Origin: Solibaculum_A intestinale
Lineage (GTDB): Bacteria > Bacillota > Clostridia > Oscillospirales > Acutalibacteraceae
Assembly: GCF_040096205.1 (NCBI RefSeq)
Contig: NZ_JBBMFD010000004.1
Span: 80,729-144,728 of the forward strand
Direction of reading: 5' to 3'
DNA: 64,000 bases
Of the stretch, positions 16,561 to 24,546 are shown in pieces. The translations under genes were made by a program, and so were the position numbers. The notes below the pieces were generated by a model. The model was given only the letters and a program-made list of their open reading frames with translations. It was not told the DNA's origin and ran no database searches. Position 1 is the first letter of the stretch. Every line of letters starts with the position of its first letter.

Positions 16561-17652
16561 ATGGCAGATGATATGCTGCGCACCCGCTTTTTTCTAGGTT
16601 CCAATTCGCCGATAGGCTTTGTATCAAAATTTGACCGCGTGTACGACCCTCATGACGGGTGGCAGGCATACTTACTCAAAGGGGGACCCGGTACGGGAAA
16701 ATCCACCTTTATGAAAAGCATCGCCCAGGCGGCGGAAGCAAACGGGTATGAGGTTGAGCTGATTTTCTGCTCGTCCGACCCCAATTCATTGGACGGTGTG
16801 GTGATTCCTAAACGCAAATGCTGCATTCTGGACGCCACCTCGCCCCACGTACTCGAACCCTCCTTCCCCGGCGCCTGCGAAACCATCGTCAACATCGGCG
16901 CCTACTGGGATAAAGATATTTTACAGGAAAATCGGGACGAAATCATGAAGACGTCGGCCGCCTGCTCGGCCCAGCACGCCCGGGCCACTCGGTATCTGGC
17001 GGCGGCGGGAAGCCTTTTATCCGACAGCTACCGCTTCGCCCTCGACTGCACCGACACGGCAAAAGTAGCCCGCTATGCCTCCCGCCTTTCCCGCCGGGAA
17101 TTCGGCCAGCCCAAGGAAAACCTGGGGCATGAGGAAATCCGCCTGCTTTCGGCCGTCACGCCCCACGGGGTGCTCTTCTTTGAGGAGACGGTGGAGAAGC
17201 TTTGTTCCAGGGTCTTCGTCATTGAGGACGAATACGGCGCCTCTTCCCGGCTGCTGCTGGCTCACCTGCGTACCCACGCGCTCACCTGCGGCCACGATGT
17301 GATCTCCTGCTACTGCCCCATGTCCCCTCTCGATAAGCTGGACCACCTGTTGATTCCAGATCTGGGGATCGGGTTTGTCACCTCCAACAGCTGGTACCAA
17401 GTAAAGCTCTCGCCCTTCCGCCGCATCCACATGCAGCGCTTTACCTCCAACGAGCTGCTGCGCCAGCGCCGTCAACGCCTTTCCTTCAATCGCCGCGCCA
17501 GCCGCGACCTGATTTCCGAGGCCTCCGCCCGGATGCTGGAAGCCAAGGCCATTCACGACGAGCTGGAGAATTTCTACATTTCCGCCATGGATTTCGATGC
17601 CGCCGAATCGCTGCGGCAAAGCGTCATCCAGCAGATGGTACTAGATGATTAA
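16561..17652 (+). CDS. PRK06851-type ATPase with two P-loop repeats
   Basis: 363 residues. Residues about 38-100 hold a canonical P-loop (LLKGGPGTGKSTFMKSIAQA) leading to VELIFCSSDPNSLDGVVIPK and CCILDATSPH. A second copy of the same pattern starts near residue 219: FVIEDEYGASSRLLLAHLRT, then DVISCYCPMSPLDKLDHLLI and GIGFVTSNSW, with the P-loop degraded. The family occurs in Firmicutes and has no assigned role that I know of. The gene stands alone with GGAGGAG at its start and a terminator after it. Confidence 0.75.
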   Translation: MADDMLRTRFFLGSNSPIGFVSKFDRVYDPHDGWQAYLLKGGPGTGKSTFMKSIAQAAEANGYEVELIFCSSDPNSLDGVVIPKRKCCILDATSPHVLEPSFPGACETIVNIGAYWDKDILQENRDEIMKTSAACSAQHARATRYLAAAGSLLSDSYRFALDCTDTAKVARYASRLSRREFGQPKENLGHEEIRLLSAVTPHGVLFFEETVEKLCSRVFVIEDEYGASSRLLLAHLRTHALTCGHDVISCYCPMSPLDKLDHLLIPDLGIGFVTSNSWYQVKLSPFRRIHMQRFTSNELLRQRRQRLSFNRRASRDLISEASARMLEAKAIHDELENFYISAMDFDAAESLRQSVIQQMVLDD

Positions 17653-17666
17653 ATACGATAAGAGAA

Positions 17667-17698
17667 GCCGGAGCGTATGATTCGCTCCGGCCTTTTTC
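17667..17698 (+). terminator. Terminator after the PRK06851-type gene
   Basis: Stem GCCGGAGCG / CGCTCCGGC followed by CTTTTT. Confidence 0.85.
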
Positions 17699-17737
17699 TG
17701 TGAATCGGCTTGGTGATACCGACTTTTGCGGACTTTT

Positions 17738-18171
17738 TTATGACACAGATGGCAGGGTTCGATCGGGATCATCCTCATTCCAATCGAACTGAAATTGTCC
17801 CATATGCTTCTTCGCATCAACTAAAATGAAGTAGTTCCCTGCATGGTCCAGGTGGACAACAAAGGAGGTAGAAGGGACCTTTTCCCTCTTCAAATAAGTA
17901 TTCCCATTCCCGTCGGTTATCCCGATGCGTATTTCTCCATGAAATGTTTCCACCATGCCGTACAAGTCCACAGGTCGATCAACTGTTATCATTTCTCTAT
18001 AGGTGCCGGTAAACAAATCGTGGGTCTTGCCAAACTGATTTTCGGAATTGGTATCTTTCGTCTCTTGGATATTGCTATCTTTGACATTACTCCAAAATTT
18101 GAGCCGAATGCAGCCGGAACCAAACAATGCAATCACTACCGCCAAAAAAGAGCGATTCCTCGTTGTTTCAT
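17738..18171 (-). CDS. Small lipoprotein with its signal peptide split by a homopolymer frameshift
   Basis: The open frame from a TTG at 18145 gives LAVVIALFGSGC, a lipobox without the usual positively charged start. Upstream, an ATG at 18171 with GAGGG before it begins MKQRGIALF in another frame. The two frames would join as one normal signal peptide if the six-T run (plus-strand A run 18144-18149) had seven. The mature part (about 120 residues) is charged and contains GYYREM-like polar stretches and GNYFILVDAKKHMGQFQFDW, suggesting a small beta-rich extracellular protein. No family was recognised. It could be phase-variable, recently broken, or a sequencing error. Confidence 0.6.
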
Positions 18172-18317
18172 CAATTTTCCCTCTCTTTATCCATTGTAAC
18201 GATTATCTATTTCTTAAATAATAGCATATAAGAAGCAAAATAACCATTGTTTTACAATAAAATTCAAGAAAAGAATAGAAACCTCCATTTTATCAAATTG
18301 ATCCTACAATGAGACGC

Positions 18318-18353
18318 AAAAAGGCCGCCGGACAAAAATAGTCCGGCGGCCTT
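18318..18353 (-). terminator. Terminator after the CD1247-type gene
   Basis: 13-bp stem AAGGCCGCCGGAC / complement, followed on the minus strand by five T. Ends the yqeG-to-CD1247 gene run. Confidence 0.88.
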
Positions 18354-18376
18354 GCCATCATCCTGGTAAAAAAGAG

Positions 18377-18826
18377 TTATTTATCCTCTTCTTCCACGTC
18401 GTGGCCGCATTCCTCGCAGGCGCAGGAATCGTCCTCACAGCCGCACTCGTCGGCATACTGCAGATCGAATTCCAGCGTCTCGCCGCAGTTGGGGCAGTCC
18501 ACCTCGCCCGCCAGCAGCGTTTCCTCATCCAGACAGATGGTGTCGCCGCAGTTGGGGCACTTGACCTCGACAAACTCATCGTCGTCCTCGTCCTCATACT
18601 CCTCATCGTCATAGTAGTCCTGCTCGAGGGCGTCCAGGTCCTCGTCCACTGCGTCAATCTGCTCGGAAAGCTCGGAGAAGCCATCCTCCAGATCGGACAC
18701 CGTCATAGCCAAGTCATCCAGCACATCCGCGATTGCCTTAAAAATACGGGTTTCCTTTGCATCCTCACTCAATTCCGAAGCGTCGAGAATCCCTCTGAGA
18801 TATGCTACCTTTTCCGTCACAGTCAT
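18377..18826 (-). CDS. CD1247-type zinc-ribbon protein with acidic middle
   Basis: 149 residues. The N-terminal MTVTEKVAYLRGILDASELS starts a helical domain (about 1-65) known from Clostridia (CD1247 N-terminal family). A very acidic linker (YYDDEEYEDEDDDE) follows, then a zinc ribbon with two Cys pairs, CPNCGDTICLDEE and CPNCGETLEFDL, and a Cys-rich tail (CGCEDDSCACEECGH). The role is unknown. The start at 18826 has AGGAGG directly upstream. Last gene of the operon with efp and pepP. Confidence 0.8.
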   Translation of the reverse strand: MTVTEKVAYLRGILDASELSEDAKETRIFKAIADVLDDLAMTVSDLEDGFSELSEQIDAVDEDLDALEQDYYDDEEYEDEDDDEFVEVKCPNCGDTICLDEETLLAGEVDCPNCGETLEFDLQYADECGCEDDSCACEECGHDVEEEDK

Positions 18827-18883
18827 GGCTGCTCCTCCTTTATTCAAATGGGTCTGATGAAACACGTCCGTTTTCTTTGCCAA

Positions 18884-19441
18884 TTAGGCGCGCTCCATGT
18901 ACTCGCCCGTGCGGGTATCAATGCGAATCTTTTCCCCCTCGTCGATGAAAAGCGGCACGCGGATTTCCGCGCCTGTTTCCAGGGTGGCGGGCTTGGTCAC
19001 ATTGGTGGCGGTATCGCCTCTAAAGCCCGGATCGGTCTTTGTGACCGTCAGCTCCACAAAGTTCGGCGGCTGCACGCCAAAGACGTTGCCCTTATAAGAG
19101 AGAACGGTGCACTCCATGTTCTCCTGAACGAACTTAAAATTGTCGTCCAGAATGGAAGCGTTGATCGGCAGCTGCTCGTAGGTCTCGGTATCCATAAAAT
19201 AATACAGATCGCCGTCGCTGTACAGATACTGCATCGGCTTGCGCTCGATGTAGGCGGTCGGGAACTTATCGCTGGGGTTGAACGTTTTTTCTACCACAGA
19301 GCCCGCAATCACATTGCGGATCTTCGTGCGGACAAATGCCGCGCCCTTGCCGGGCTTGACATGCTGAAATTCGATGATCTGATAGACGTTTCCGTCCATC
19401 TCAAAAGTCACGCCGTTGCGAAAATCTCCTGCTGATACCAT
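18884..19441 (-). CDS. efp: Elongation factor P
   Basis: 185 residues, normal for EF-P, which frees ribosomes stalled at polyproline. MVSAGDFRNGVTFEMDGNVY starts domain I; HVKPGKGAAFVRTKIRNV carries the tip Lys of the PGKG loop; later QPPNFVELTVTKTDPG and ETGAEIRVPLFIDEGEKIRI mark domains II and III. The start at 19441 follows GGGGGT. It sits with pepP and aroQ, the same order as in Bacillus (yqhS-yqhT-efp). Confidence 0.96.
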   Translation of the reverse strand: MVSAGDFRNGVTFEMDGNVYQIIEFQHVKPGKGAAFVRTKIRNVIAGSVVEKTFNPSDKFPTAYIERKPMQYLYSDGDLYYFMDTETYEQLPINASILDDNFKFVQENMECTVLSYKGNVFGVQPPNFVELTVTKTDPGFRGDTATNVTKPATLETGAEIRVPLFIDEGEKIRIDTRTGEYMERA

Positions 19442-19515
19442 TGGTTTTACCCCCAAAACGTAAGATTATTCTCATTTTACCGGATACAAAGGCCAATTAC
19501 AAGAAAAACTTGCCG

Positions 19516-20583
19516 TCATAATATTATAAGGGATTTTTCCGACTTCGTCAAGTTTTTAAAGCCCTGCTCAGTGATGACCACCAGATCTTCGATGCGCACA
19601 CCGAACCGGCCCTCCAGGTAAATGCCGGGTTCCACCGTCATGGTAGTTCCCGGGACAAGCATCGCCTGGCATTTGGGTGAGAGCCGCGGGTCCTCGTGAA
19701 TTTGAAGCCCCACGCTGTGACCGGTGGCGTGGCCGAAATCCTTGCCGTACCCGGCGGCCTCGATCACATCCCGTGCGGCCGCGTCCCCGTCGCTGCAAAG
19801 AACGTCCGGGCCGAGCGTGGAAAGGGCTGTCTGCTGGGCTTTGAGCACCACCTCGTAAACCGCTCTTTGCTCCTCGCTTACCTCACCGACCGCCACCGTA
19901 CGGGTCATATCCGCACAGTAACCGTTTACCACCGCGCCAAAATCCATGGTGACAAAGTCCCCTTTCCTTACCTTGCGGTCGGTGGGGACGGCGTGAGGCA
20001 GAGAAGTGTTGGGCCCGGAGGCGGCGATGGTCTCAAAGGCCACGCCCTCCGATCCCAGCCTGCGCATGAAAAACTCCAGCTCTAAAGCGATTTCCCGTTC
20101 GCTGACCCCTTCCCCTATAAAGGAAAGCATGTGGGTAAAGGTTTGGTCGGTGATGGCCTGCGCCTGCTGCATCCACCGGATTTCCTGAGCGGACTTGACC
20201 GAGCGCAAAGCGAAAATGGGCTGGTCCGCCCCGCCCGCCAGCTTTACCTTTCCCTCCAGCAGCTCCCGCAGGCTCTGCTCCTGACGCACGGTGACGTACT
20301 CCTCCTCGATGAGCAGACGGCCTACCCCAAAGCGGTCCAGCTGGGCTAGCAAGCAGTCATAAAACCGGTCGTAGCACAAGCATTCCAAATCCTTGATTTT
20401 TGCCTTGGCCGCCTCGATGTAGCGAAAGTCGGTCAGGAACACCGACCCGCGGCGGGTGAGCAGCAGCGCGCCGTCGCTGGCGTCAAAGCCGGTAAAATAC
20501 CGCCGGTTTACCGGCGACAAAATCAGCACCCCGTCCGCCCGCCAGTCGATGGCGTCGAGCAGGGCTTTTCTTCTCCCTTGCAT
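19516..20583 (-). CDS. pepP: Xaa-Pro aminopeptidase (M24 family)
   Basis: 355 residues. Removes an N-terminal residue before proline. The N-terminal creatinase-like domain covers about 1-130; the C-terminal pita-bread domain has metal ligands in TMDFGAVVNGYCADMTRT (two Asp), GHATGHSVGLQIHEDP (His) and TVEPGIYLEGRFGVRIED (two Glu). The start at 20583 follows AGGAGG; a 33-residue longer frame lies in the aroQ end. Neighbours aroQ and efp match the Bacillus yqhS-yqhT-efp order. Confidence 0.93.
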   Translation of the reverse strand: MQGRRKALLDAIDWRADGVLILSPVNRRYFTGFDASDGALLLTRRGSVFLTDFRYIEAAKAKIKDLECLCYDRFYDCLLAQLDRFGVGRLLIEEEYVTVRQEQSLRELLEGKVKLAGGADQPIFALRSVKSAQEIRWMQQAQAITDQTFTHMLSFIGEGVSEREIALELEFFMRRLGSEGVAFETIAASGPNTSLPHAVPTDRKVRKGDFVTMDFGAVVNGYCADMTRTVAVGEVSEEQRAVYEVVLKAQQTALSTLGPDVLCSDGDAAARDVIEAAGYGKDFGHATGHSVGLQIHEDPRLSPKCQAMLVPGTTMTVEPGIYLEGRFGVRIEDLVVITEQGFKNLTKSEKSLIIL

Positions 20584-20606
20584 GGCAAAACGCCTCCTGT
20601 TTTCCG

Positions 20607-21038
20607 TTAAATCAGGTCCTTGATGGCGTCGATGGCCAGCAGGTAGCTGTTCTTCCCAAAGCCGATGACGCTGCCCGCGCACACCGGCGCAATCACCGAA
20701 TTGTGCCGGAATTCCTCCCTGGCGTGGATGTTGGAACAGTGCACCTCCACCACCGGGATCTTAATGGAAGAGATGGCGTCCCGGATGGCATAGCTGTAGT
20801 GGGTGTAGGCGCCTGCATTGATGATGACGCCGTCGCAGGTTTTGCGCGCCTCGTGCAGCTTGTCAATCAGCGCGCCCTCGGAATTGGACTGGAAAATCTC
20901 GCAGTTTATTCCCCGGCTTTCCGCCTTCTGGGCGATTTGCAGGTTGATGGAGCCCAAGGTTTCCCTGCCGTAGATGTTCGTTTCCCGCTCCCCCAGCAGA
21001 TTCAGGTTGGGGCCGTGGATGACCAGAATCTTCTTCAT
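20607..21038 (-). CDS. aroQ: 3-dehydroquinate dehydratase, type II
   Basis: 143 residues, normal length. Third step of the shikimate pathway. ILVIHGPNLNLLGERETNIYG holds the nucleophile-region Asn and the lid Arg/Tyr; QSNSEGALIDKLHEA, INAGAYTHYSYAIRDAI and VEVHCSNIHAREEFRHNS (catalytic His) complete the type II pattern. No other shikimate gene is in the window. Confidence 0.96.
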   Translation of the reverse strand: MKKILVIHGPNLNLLGERETNIYGRETLGSINLQIAQKAESRGINCEIFQSNSEGALIDKLHEARKTCDGVIINAGAYTHYSYAIRDAISSIKIPVVEVHCSNIHAREEFRHNSVIAPVCAGSVIGFGKNSYLLAIDAIKDLI

Positions 21039-21060
21039 GGTATTTCGCCGTCCTTTTTTC

Positions 21061-21918
21061 TTACTTCGACCGGATACGGTCGTAATACTGCTTCATCAAA
21101 AGGGCATCGGGCGCCTGGGTGCCGGCCGATTCGCAGATGAATACCGGCGCCGCGTTTTTGCGCACGGTGACGTTGAGCACCTCTTCAAAGGAAGGGCCGA
21201 ACTCCTCGTCCACAAAGGTCAGATGGCGCACCTCGCCGCCCTTGGAATATTCGATCTTGGAAAAATGGGAGTGGATGCGCTGCATCCGGTCCCGGCCCAA
21301 GCCGTTCTCAATTTCCTCGAACACTTTTTCAATGGCCTCTTCACAGCCAAGGCCGCCGTGGGTGCGGGCGTTCAGGTGCCCGAAGTCAATCGTGGGGAGC
21401 AGACGCTCGTCGATCCCGCAAAGGGCAATGACCTCGGACAGGTCCCCCAGTTGGTTGATCTTACCCATGGTTTCCGGGCAGAGATGAATGTCCCCCAGGC
21501 CTTCTTCGTCCATGGCGTCCAGCGCTTTCTTGAGGGTCACCGATGCAAGGGCGGTGGCGTCCGCCCGGGACAGCTTGCCAAGCCCTCCCGGATGCACCAC
21601 GATCCGCTTCGCCCCGCACCACCTGGCCACCCTGGCGCTTTGCAGGATATACTCCACGGAATTGTCTCGTTTTGACTCCTCCGGAGAGGCCAGCGAGATA
21701 TAATAAGGGGCGTGGATGGACAGGGAAACGCCCTGCTGCCTTGCGTTTTCTCCCAGGGTCTCAGCAGTGGGCTGGGACATGCGCACGCCGCGTCCAAACT
21801 GAATTTCATAGGCGTCAAGCCCCTTTTCCTTTACATACTGGGGGGCCTGGATGGTCGCTTTATAGCCGGCCTCGTAGAAATCCTCACAATTTCCCGCCGG
21901 TCCGAACCGTGCCGTCAC
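21061..21918 (-). CDS. Endonuclease IV-like TIM-barrel protein
   Basis: 285 residues of the AP endonuclease 2/xylose isomerase-like fold. Metal-binding positions of endonuclease IV are visible: SIHAPYY, VVHPGG, LCPETMGK, PTIDFGHLNA, IHSHFSKIEYS and the final FICES. True Nfo shows the same order, so AP-site cleavage is plausible but the overall match is to the YqfS/Nfo-like group. A GTG start at 21918 is preferred because AGGAGG lies seven bases before it; the ATG at 21924 is only one base from that site. The start region overlaps yqeG by 35 bases. Confidence 0.8.
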   Translation of the reverse strand: MTARFGPAGNCEDFYEAGYKATIQAPQYVKEKGLDAYEIQFGRGVRMSQPTAETLGENARQQGVSLSIHAPYYISLASPEESKRDNSVEYILQSARVARWCGAKRIVVHPGGLGKLSRADATALASVTLKKALDAMDEEGLGDIHLCPETMGKINQLGDLSEVIALCGIDERLLPTIDFGHLNARTHGGLGCEEAIEKVFEEIENGLGRDRMQRIHSHFSKIEYSKGGEVRHLTFVDEEFGPSFEEVLNVTVRKNAAPVFICESAGTQAPDALLMKQYYDRIRSK

Positions 21919-22435
21919 GGTCATCCCTCCTGTTCTCGGTCTTTTCCTGCTCCTGGTACTTTTGTACCACCTTTTCTTCCATTCGGCGGCGGATGCGAAA
22001 GGACAGGCTTTCCGCTTCGTCCACCCGCTCCACCAAAATCGCCTTCATTCCCGCACCGTGGCCGCCCAGCACATCGGTATAAACCTGGTCGCCCACCACG
22101 GCAATGGCGGATACCGGCAGATTCATTCTTTTTGCCGCCTGCCGGATGCGAAAGGGCAGGGGCTTACAAGCGTTTGCCACAAAGGGCAGGTGCAGACGAG
22201 CGGCAAAATCGCGCACCCGTTTTTCCCGGTTATTGGAAATCAAAAGGAGCGCAATGCCGTTTTTCCGCATCAAGGCGAGCCATTCGATCACCCCGTCAAG
22301 GGGGTCCGGATGGCCGTGGGACGCAAGGGTATTGTCCACATCCAGCAAAAGCCCTTTCACCGAAAGGGCGCGCAGGTCTTCCAAGGTGATCTGCGTCACC
22401 CGTTTACGCATGAGCTCCGGAATCAGTTTTGGCAT
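21884..22435 (-). CDS. YqeG family HAD-IIIA phosphatase
   Basis: 183 residues. HAD motif I is LLLDVDNTLASHG, motif II LLISNN, and the C-terminal loop VVGDQVYTDVLGG carries the metal Asp. This is the YqeG/phosphatidylglycerophosphate-phosphatase-like type; the in vivo substrate is unknown. The start at 22435 follows AAGGAAGTG; the longer open frame overlaps the rpsU terminator. First gene of the run down to the CD1247-type gene. Confidence 0.88.
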   Translation of the reverse strand: MPKLIPELMRKRVTQITLEDLRALSVKGLLLDVDNTLASHGHPDPLDGVIEWLALMRKNGIALLLISNNREKRVRDFAARLHLPFVANACKPLPFRIRQAAKRMNLPVSAIAVVGDQVYTDVLGGHGAGMKAILVERVDEAESLSFRIRRRMEEKVVQKYQEQEKTENRRDDRDGTVRTGGKL

Positions 22436-22457
22436 AACGCTCACTTCCTTATGCAAC

Positions 22458-22486
22458 AGGATACGGATTTCTTCGTTCAAATGCAA
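22458..22486 (-). promoter_or_regulatory. Promoter of the yqeG-aroQ-pepP-efp run
   Basis: TTGCAT-17-TATCCT on the minus strand, just after the rpsU terminator and 23 bases before the yqeG start. Confidence 0.55.
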
Positions 22487-22526
22487 GAGAAAATCTGTGA
22501 ACAAATCCGATTCTGGACCAAACATG

Positions 22527-22554
22527 AAAAAAGCGGGCATCACTGCCCGCTTTT
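22527..22554 (-). terminator. Terminator after rpsU
   Basis: 11-bp stem with AAAAAAGCGGGCA on the plus strand, giving six T after the stem on the minus strand. Confidence 0.88.
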
Positions 22555-22585
22555 GCATACAACTGTACCGCAACCGGCCCTTTCC

Positions 22586-22762
22586 TTAGCGGAACTTACG
22601 CTTGCGGGCGGCTTCGGACTTCTTCTTGCGCCGAACGGAAGGCTTTTCATACGCCTCACGCTTACGCACCTCGGCAATCACGCTGTCTCTCTGACACTGT
22701 CTCTTAAAGCGTCTGAGCGCGCTATCCAAAGATTCATTTTCCTTGACACGGACTTCCGGCAT
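22586..22762 (-). CDS. rpsU: 30S ribosomal protein S21
   Basis: 58 residues. MPEVRVKENESLDSALRRFK, then RDSVIAEVRKREAYEKPS and a Lys/Arg-rich tail ending RKRKFR: the complete S21 pattern. The start at 22762 follows a long GGAGGGGAGGG site; the upstream part of the longer open frame is promoter sequence. Single-gene unit between a consensus promoter and a terminator. Confidence 0.97.
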   Translation of the reverse strand: MPEVRVKENESLDSALRRFKRQCQRDSVIAEVRKREAYEKPSVRRKKKSEAARKRKFR

Positions 22763-22828
22763 TCTGCAATTCCCTCCCCTCCGTCTTGCGACAGGGGTAT
22801 TAGACCTTGTGAGCCTATAACAAATCAT

Positions 22829-22858
22829 ATTATACATGATTTCACCGGCGCCTGTCAA
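22829..22858 (-). promoter_or_regulatory. Consensus promoter of rpsU
   Basis: TTGACA-18-TATAAT on the minus strand, about 65 bases before the rpsU start. Confidence 0.85.
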
Positions 22859-22939
22859 GCTATTTTCGGCATTCTCACAAAGAAACCACAATGTCTTTTT
22901 TTCGATCTGGGCAGGAAGCACCAAAGACCCGCTTAAAAC

Positions 22940-23764
22940 CTAGTCGCACAGCCATGCGAGGCCCACGACGCCCAGGCCCAGATGGATGCCCAGCACCGGC
23001 CCGATCCGGGAAACGGTGATATCCGCCCCCACTCCCGCCTGCTTTAAGGCGGCGGTAATTTTTTTCGGCTCTACGCCGGGGCCGAAGTACTCGACCACCA
23101 CCCGGCCCGCTTGGGGCGGAACCTTGGCGATCAAGGCTTTGATCTGCTCGGTGCGGCCTCTTGCCATGCCGTCGGCCACGATCGCCCCGTCCTTGAGGGT
23201 AAGCAGGGGGCGTATGTTGAGAATGGCGGACACCGACTGGCGCACCAGCCCCAGCCGGCCGCTGCGGCGCAATGCGTCCATATTGTCCACGGAAAAAGCG
23301 GTCCCCACCTGCTTTTTGATCTGCTCGAGCTGGGCAGCCACCTCGTAAAGCCCCATACCCGCGTCTATCAGCTCCCGGGCTTTCTGAACAAGCAGGTACT
23401 GCCCGCCGGCGGTGGAAAGGGAATCCACCACCGCAATGCGCTGGTCATTTAACTCCTGGGCCGCCAGGGTGGCGCTGGAATAGGTGCCGCTCAACCGGGA
23501 GGACATAACGATACACAGCACCTCGTTGCCCGCCTCAAGCTCCTGTTCAAAGGCCGCCACAAAGGTGGAGATGGGCGGATGGGCGGTGGTGCACTGAAAG
23601 ATGTGCTCCCCCACCTGCGCCTCATACCGGCCCTTCTGGTCGGCAAAGCTTTCGCTGAAGGACCGGCCGTCGATGGTGAAGCTCACCGGGACCAGGCGGA
23701 CGCCCAGCTTGTGGGCCTGGCCTTTGGTCAGGTACGCGGTGGAATCGGTGACAATGGTAATCAT
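22940..23764 (-). CDS. DegV family fatty-acid-binding protein (FakB-like)
   Basis: 274 residues. MITIVTDSTAYLT at the start, TTAHPPIS, SSRLSGTYSSATLA and the C-terminal GPVLGIHLGLGVVG are DegV landmarks. FakB members of this family hold a fatty acid while FakA phosphorylates it. The ATG overlaps the accA stop (ATGA, 23761-23764), so it is translated as part of the fatty-acid operon, which favours a fatty-acid role. The start was set at the overlap instead of the GTG/ATG four codons earlier. Confidence 0.9.
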   Translation of the reverse strand: MITIVTDSTAYLTKGQAHKLGVRLVPVSFTIDGRSFSESFADQKGRYEAQVGEHIFQCTTAHPPISTFVAAFEQELEAGNEVLCIVMSSRLSGTYSSATLAAQELNDQRIAVVDSLSTAGGQYLLVQKARELIDAGMGLYEVAAQLEQIKKQVGTAFSVDNMDALRRSGRLGLVRQSVSAILNIRPLLTLKDGAIVADGMARGRTEQIKALIAKVPPQAGRVVVEYFGPGVEPKKITAALKQAGVGADITVSRIGPVLGIHLGLGVVGLAWLCD

Positions 23765-24543
23765 CGGCCGTCCCACCCGATTCTGCGAAACCGGTGGTAC
23801 CGGTGGTCCAAAAGCTGCTCGGTAGGCAGCGCTTTGTTTTTCTGGATGGTGCTGTAAAGCTCGGCGCGGATGGTTTCATAAAGCTCGGTAAAGTCTTCGC
23901 CCGGCTCTTTGAACACTCGTTCGATCACCCGCAGGGACAGAAGATCGCCCGCGGTGAGCTTGAGGCATTCCGCCGCTTCGGCGGTCTTGCTGGGGTCTTT
24001 CCACAGGATGCTTGCGCAGCCTTCGGGCGAAATGACCGAATAGACCGCGTTTTCCAGCATCCAGACTTCGTCGGCCACCGCCAGACCCAAAGCCCCGCCG
24101 CTGCCCCCTTCCCCGATGAGCACGGAGATAACGGGGGTTTTGAGCGTCATCATTTCCATGAGGTTTTCCGCGATGGCTTCCCCCTGGCCCCGCTCCTCGG
24201 CGGACTTGCCGCAGTAAGCGCCGGAGGTGTCGATAAAGCAGACGACCGGCCGGTGGAATTTCTCCGCCAGTTTCATCTGCCGCAACGCCTTGCGGTACCC
24301 TTCCGGGTGAGCGCAGCCGAAGTTGCGCTTGATTTTATCGGTGGTGTCATGGCCCCGTTCCAGGGCGATGACGGTTACCGGCATGTCGATGAGCCTGGCG
24401 ATGCCGCAGACTACCGCCTTGTCGTCGCCGTAACGGCGGTCCCCGTGCAGCTCGGTAAAGTCGGTAAAGATTTTATGGATGAAGTCGGTGCCGGTGGGGC
24501 GGCCCTTCGCCCGGGCAGCTTTGACGCGTTCAATCGCTTCCAT
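23761..24543 (-). CDS. accA: Acetyl-CoA carboxylase carboxyltransferase subunit alpha
   Basis: 260 residues. Forms the carboxyltransferase with AccD and moves CO2 from carboxybiotin to acetyl-CoA. Seen: FTDFTELHGDRRYGDDKAVV, GCAHPEGYRKALRQMKLAEK, DTSGAYCGKSAEERGQGEAI and IGEGGSGGALGLAVADEV, all conserved. It is shorter at the N terminus than E. coli AccA, as is usual for Firmicutes. Coupled to the DegV gene after it. Confidence 0.96.
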   Translation of the reverse strand: MEAIERVKAARAKGRPTGTDFIHKIFTDFTELHGDRRYGDDKAVVCGIARLIDMPVTVIALERGHDTTDKIKRNFGCAHPEGYRKALRQMKLAEKFHRPVVCFIDTSGAYCGKSAEERGQGEAIAENLMEMMTLKTPVISVLIGEGGSGGALGLAVADEVWMLENAVYSVISPEGCASILWKDPSKTAEAAECLKLTAGDLLSLRVIERVFKEPGEDFTELYETIRAELYSTIQKNKALPTEQLLDHRYHRFRRIGWDGR

Positions 24544-24546
24544 TCT

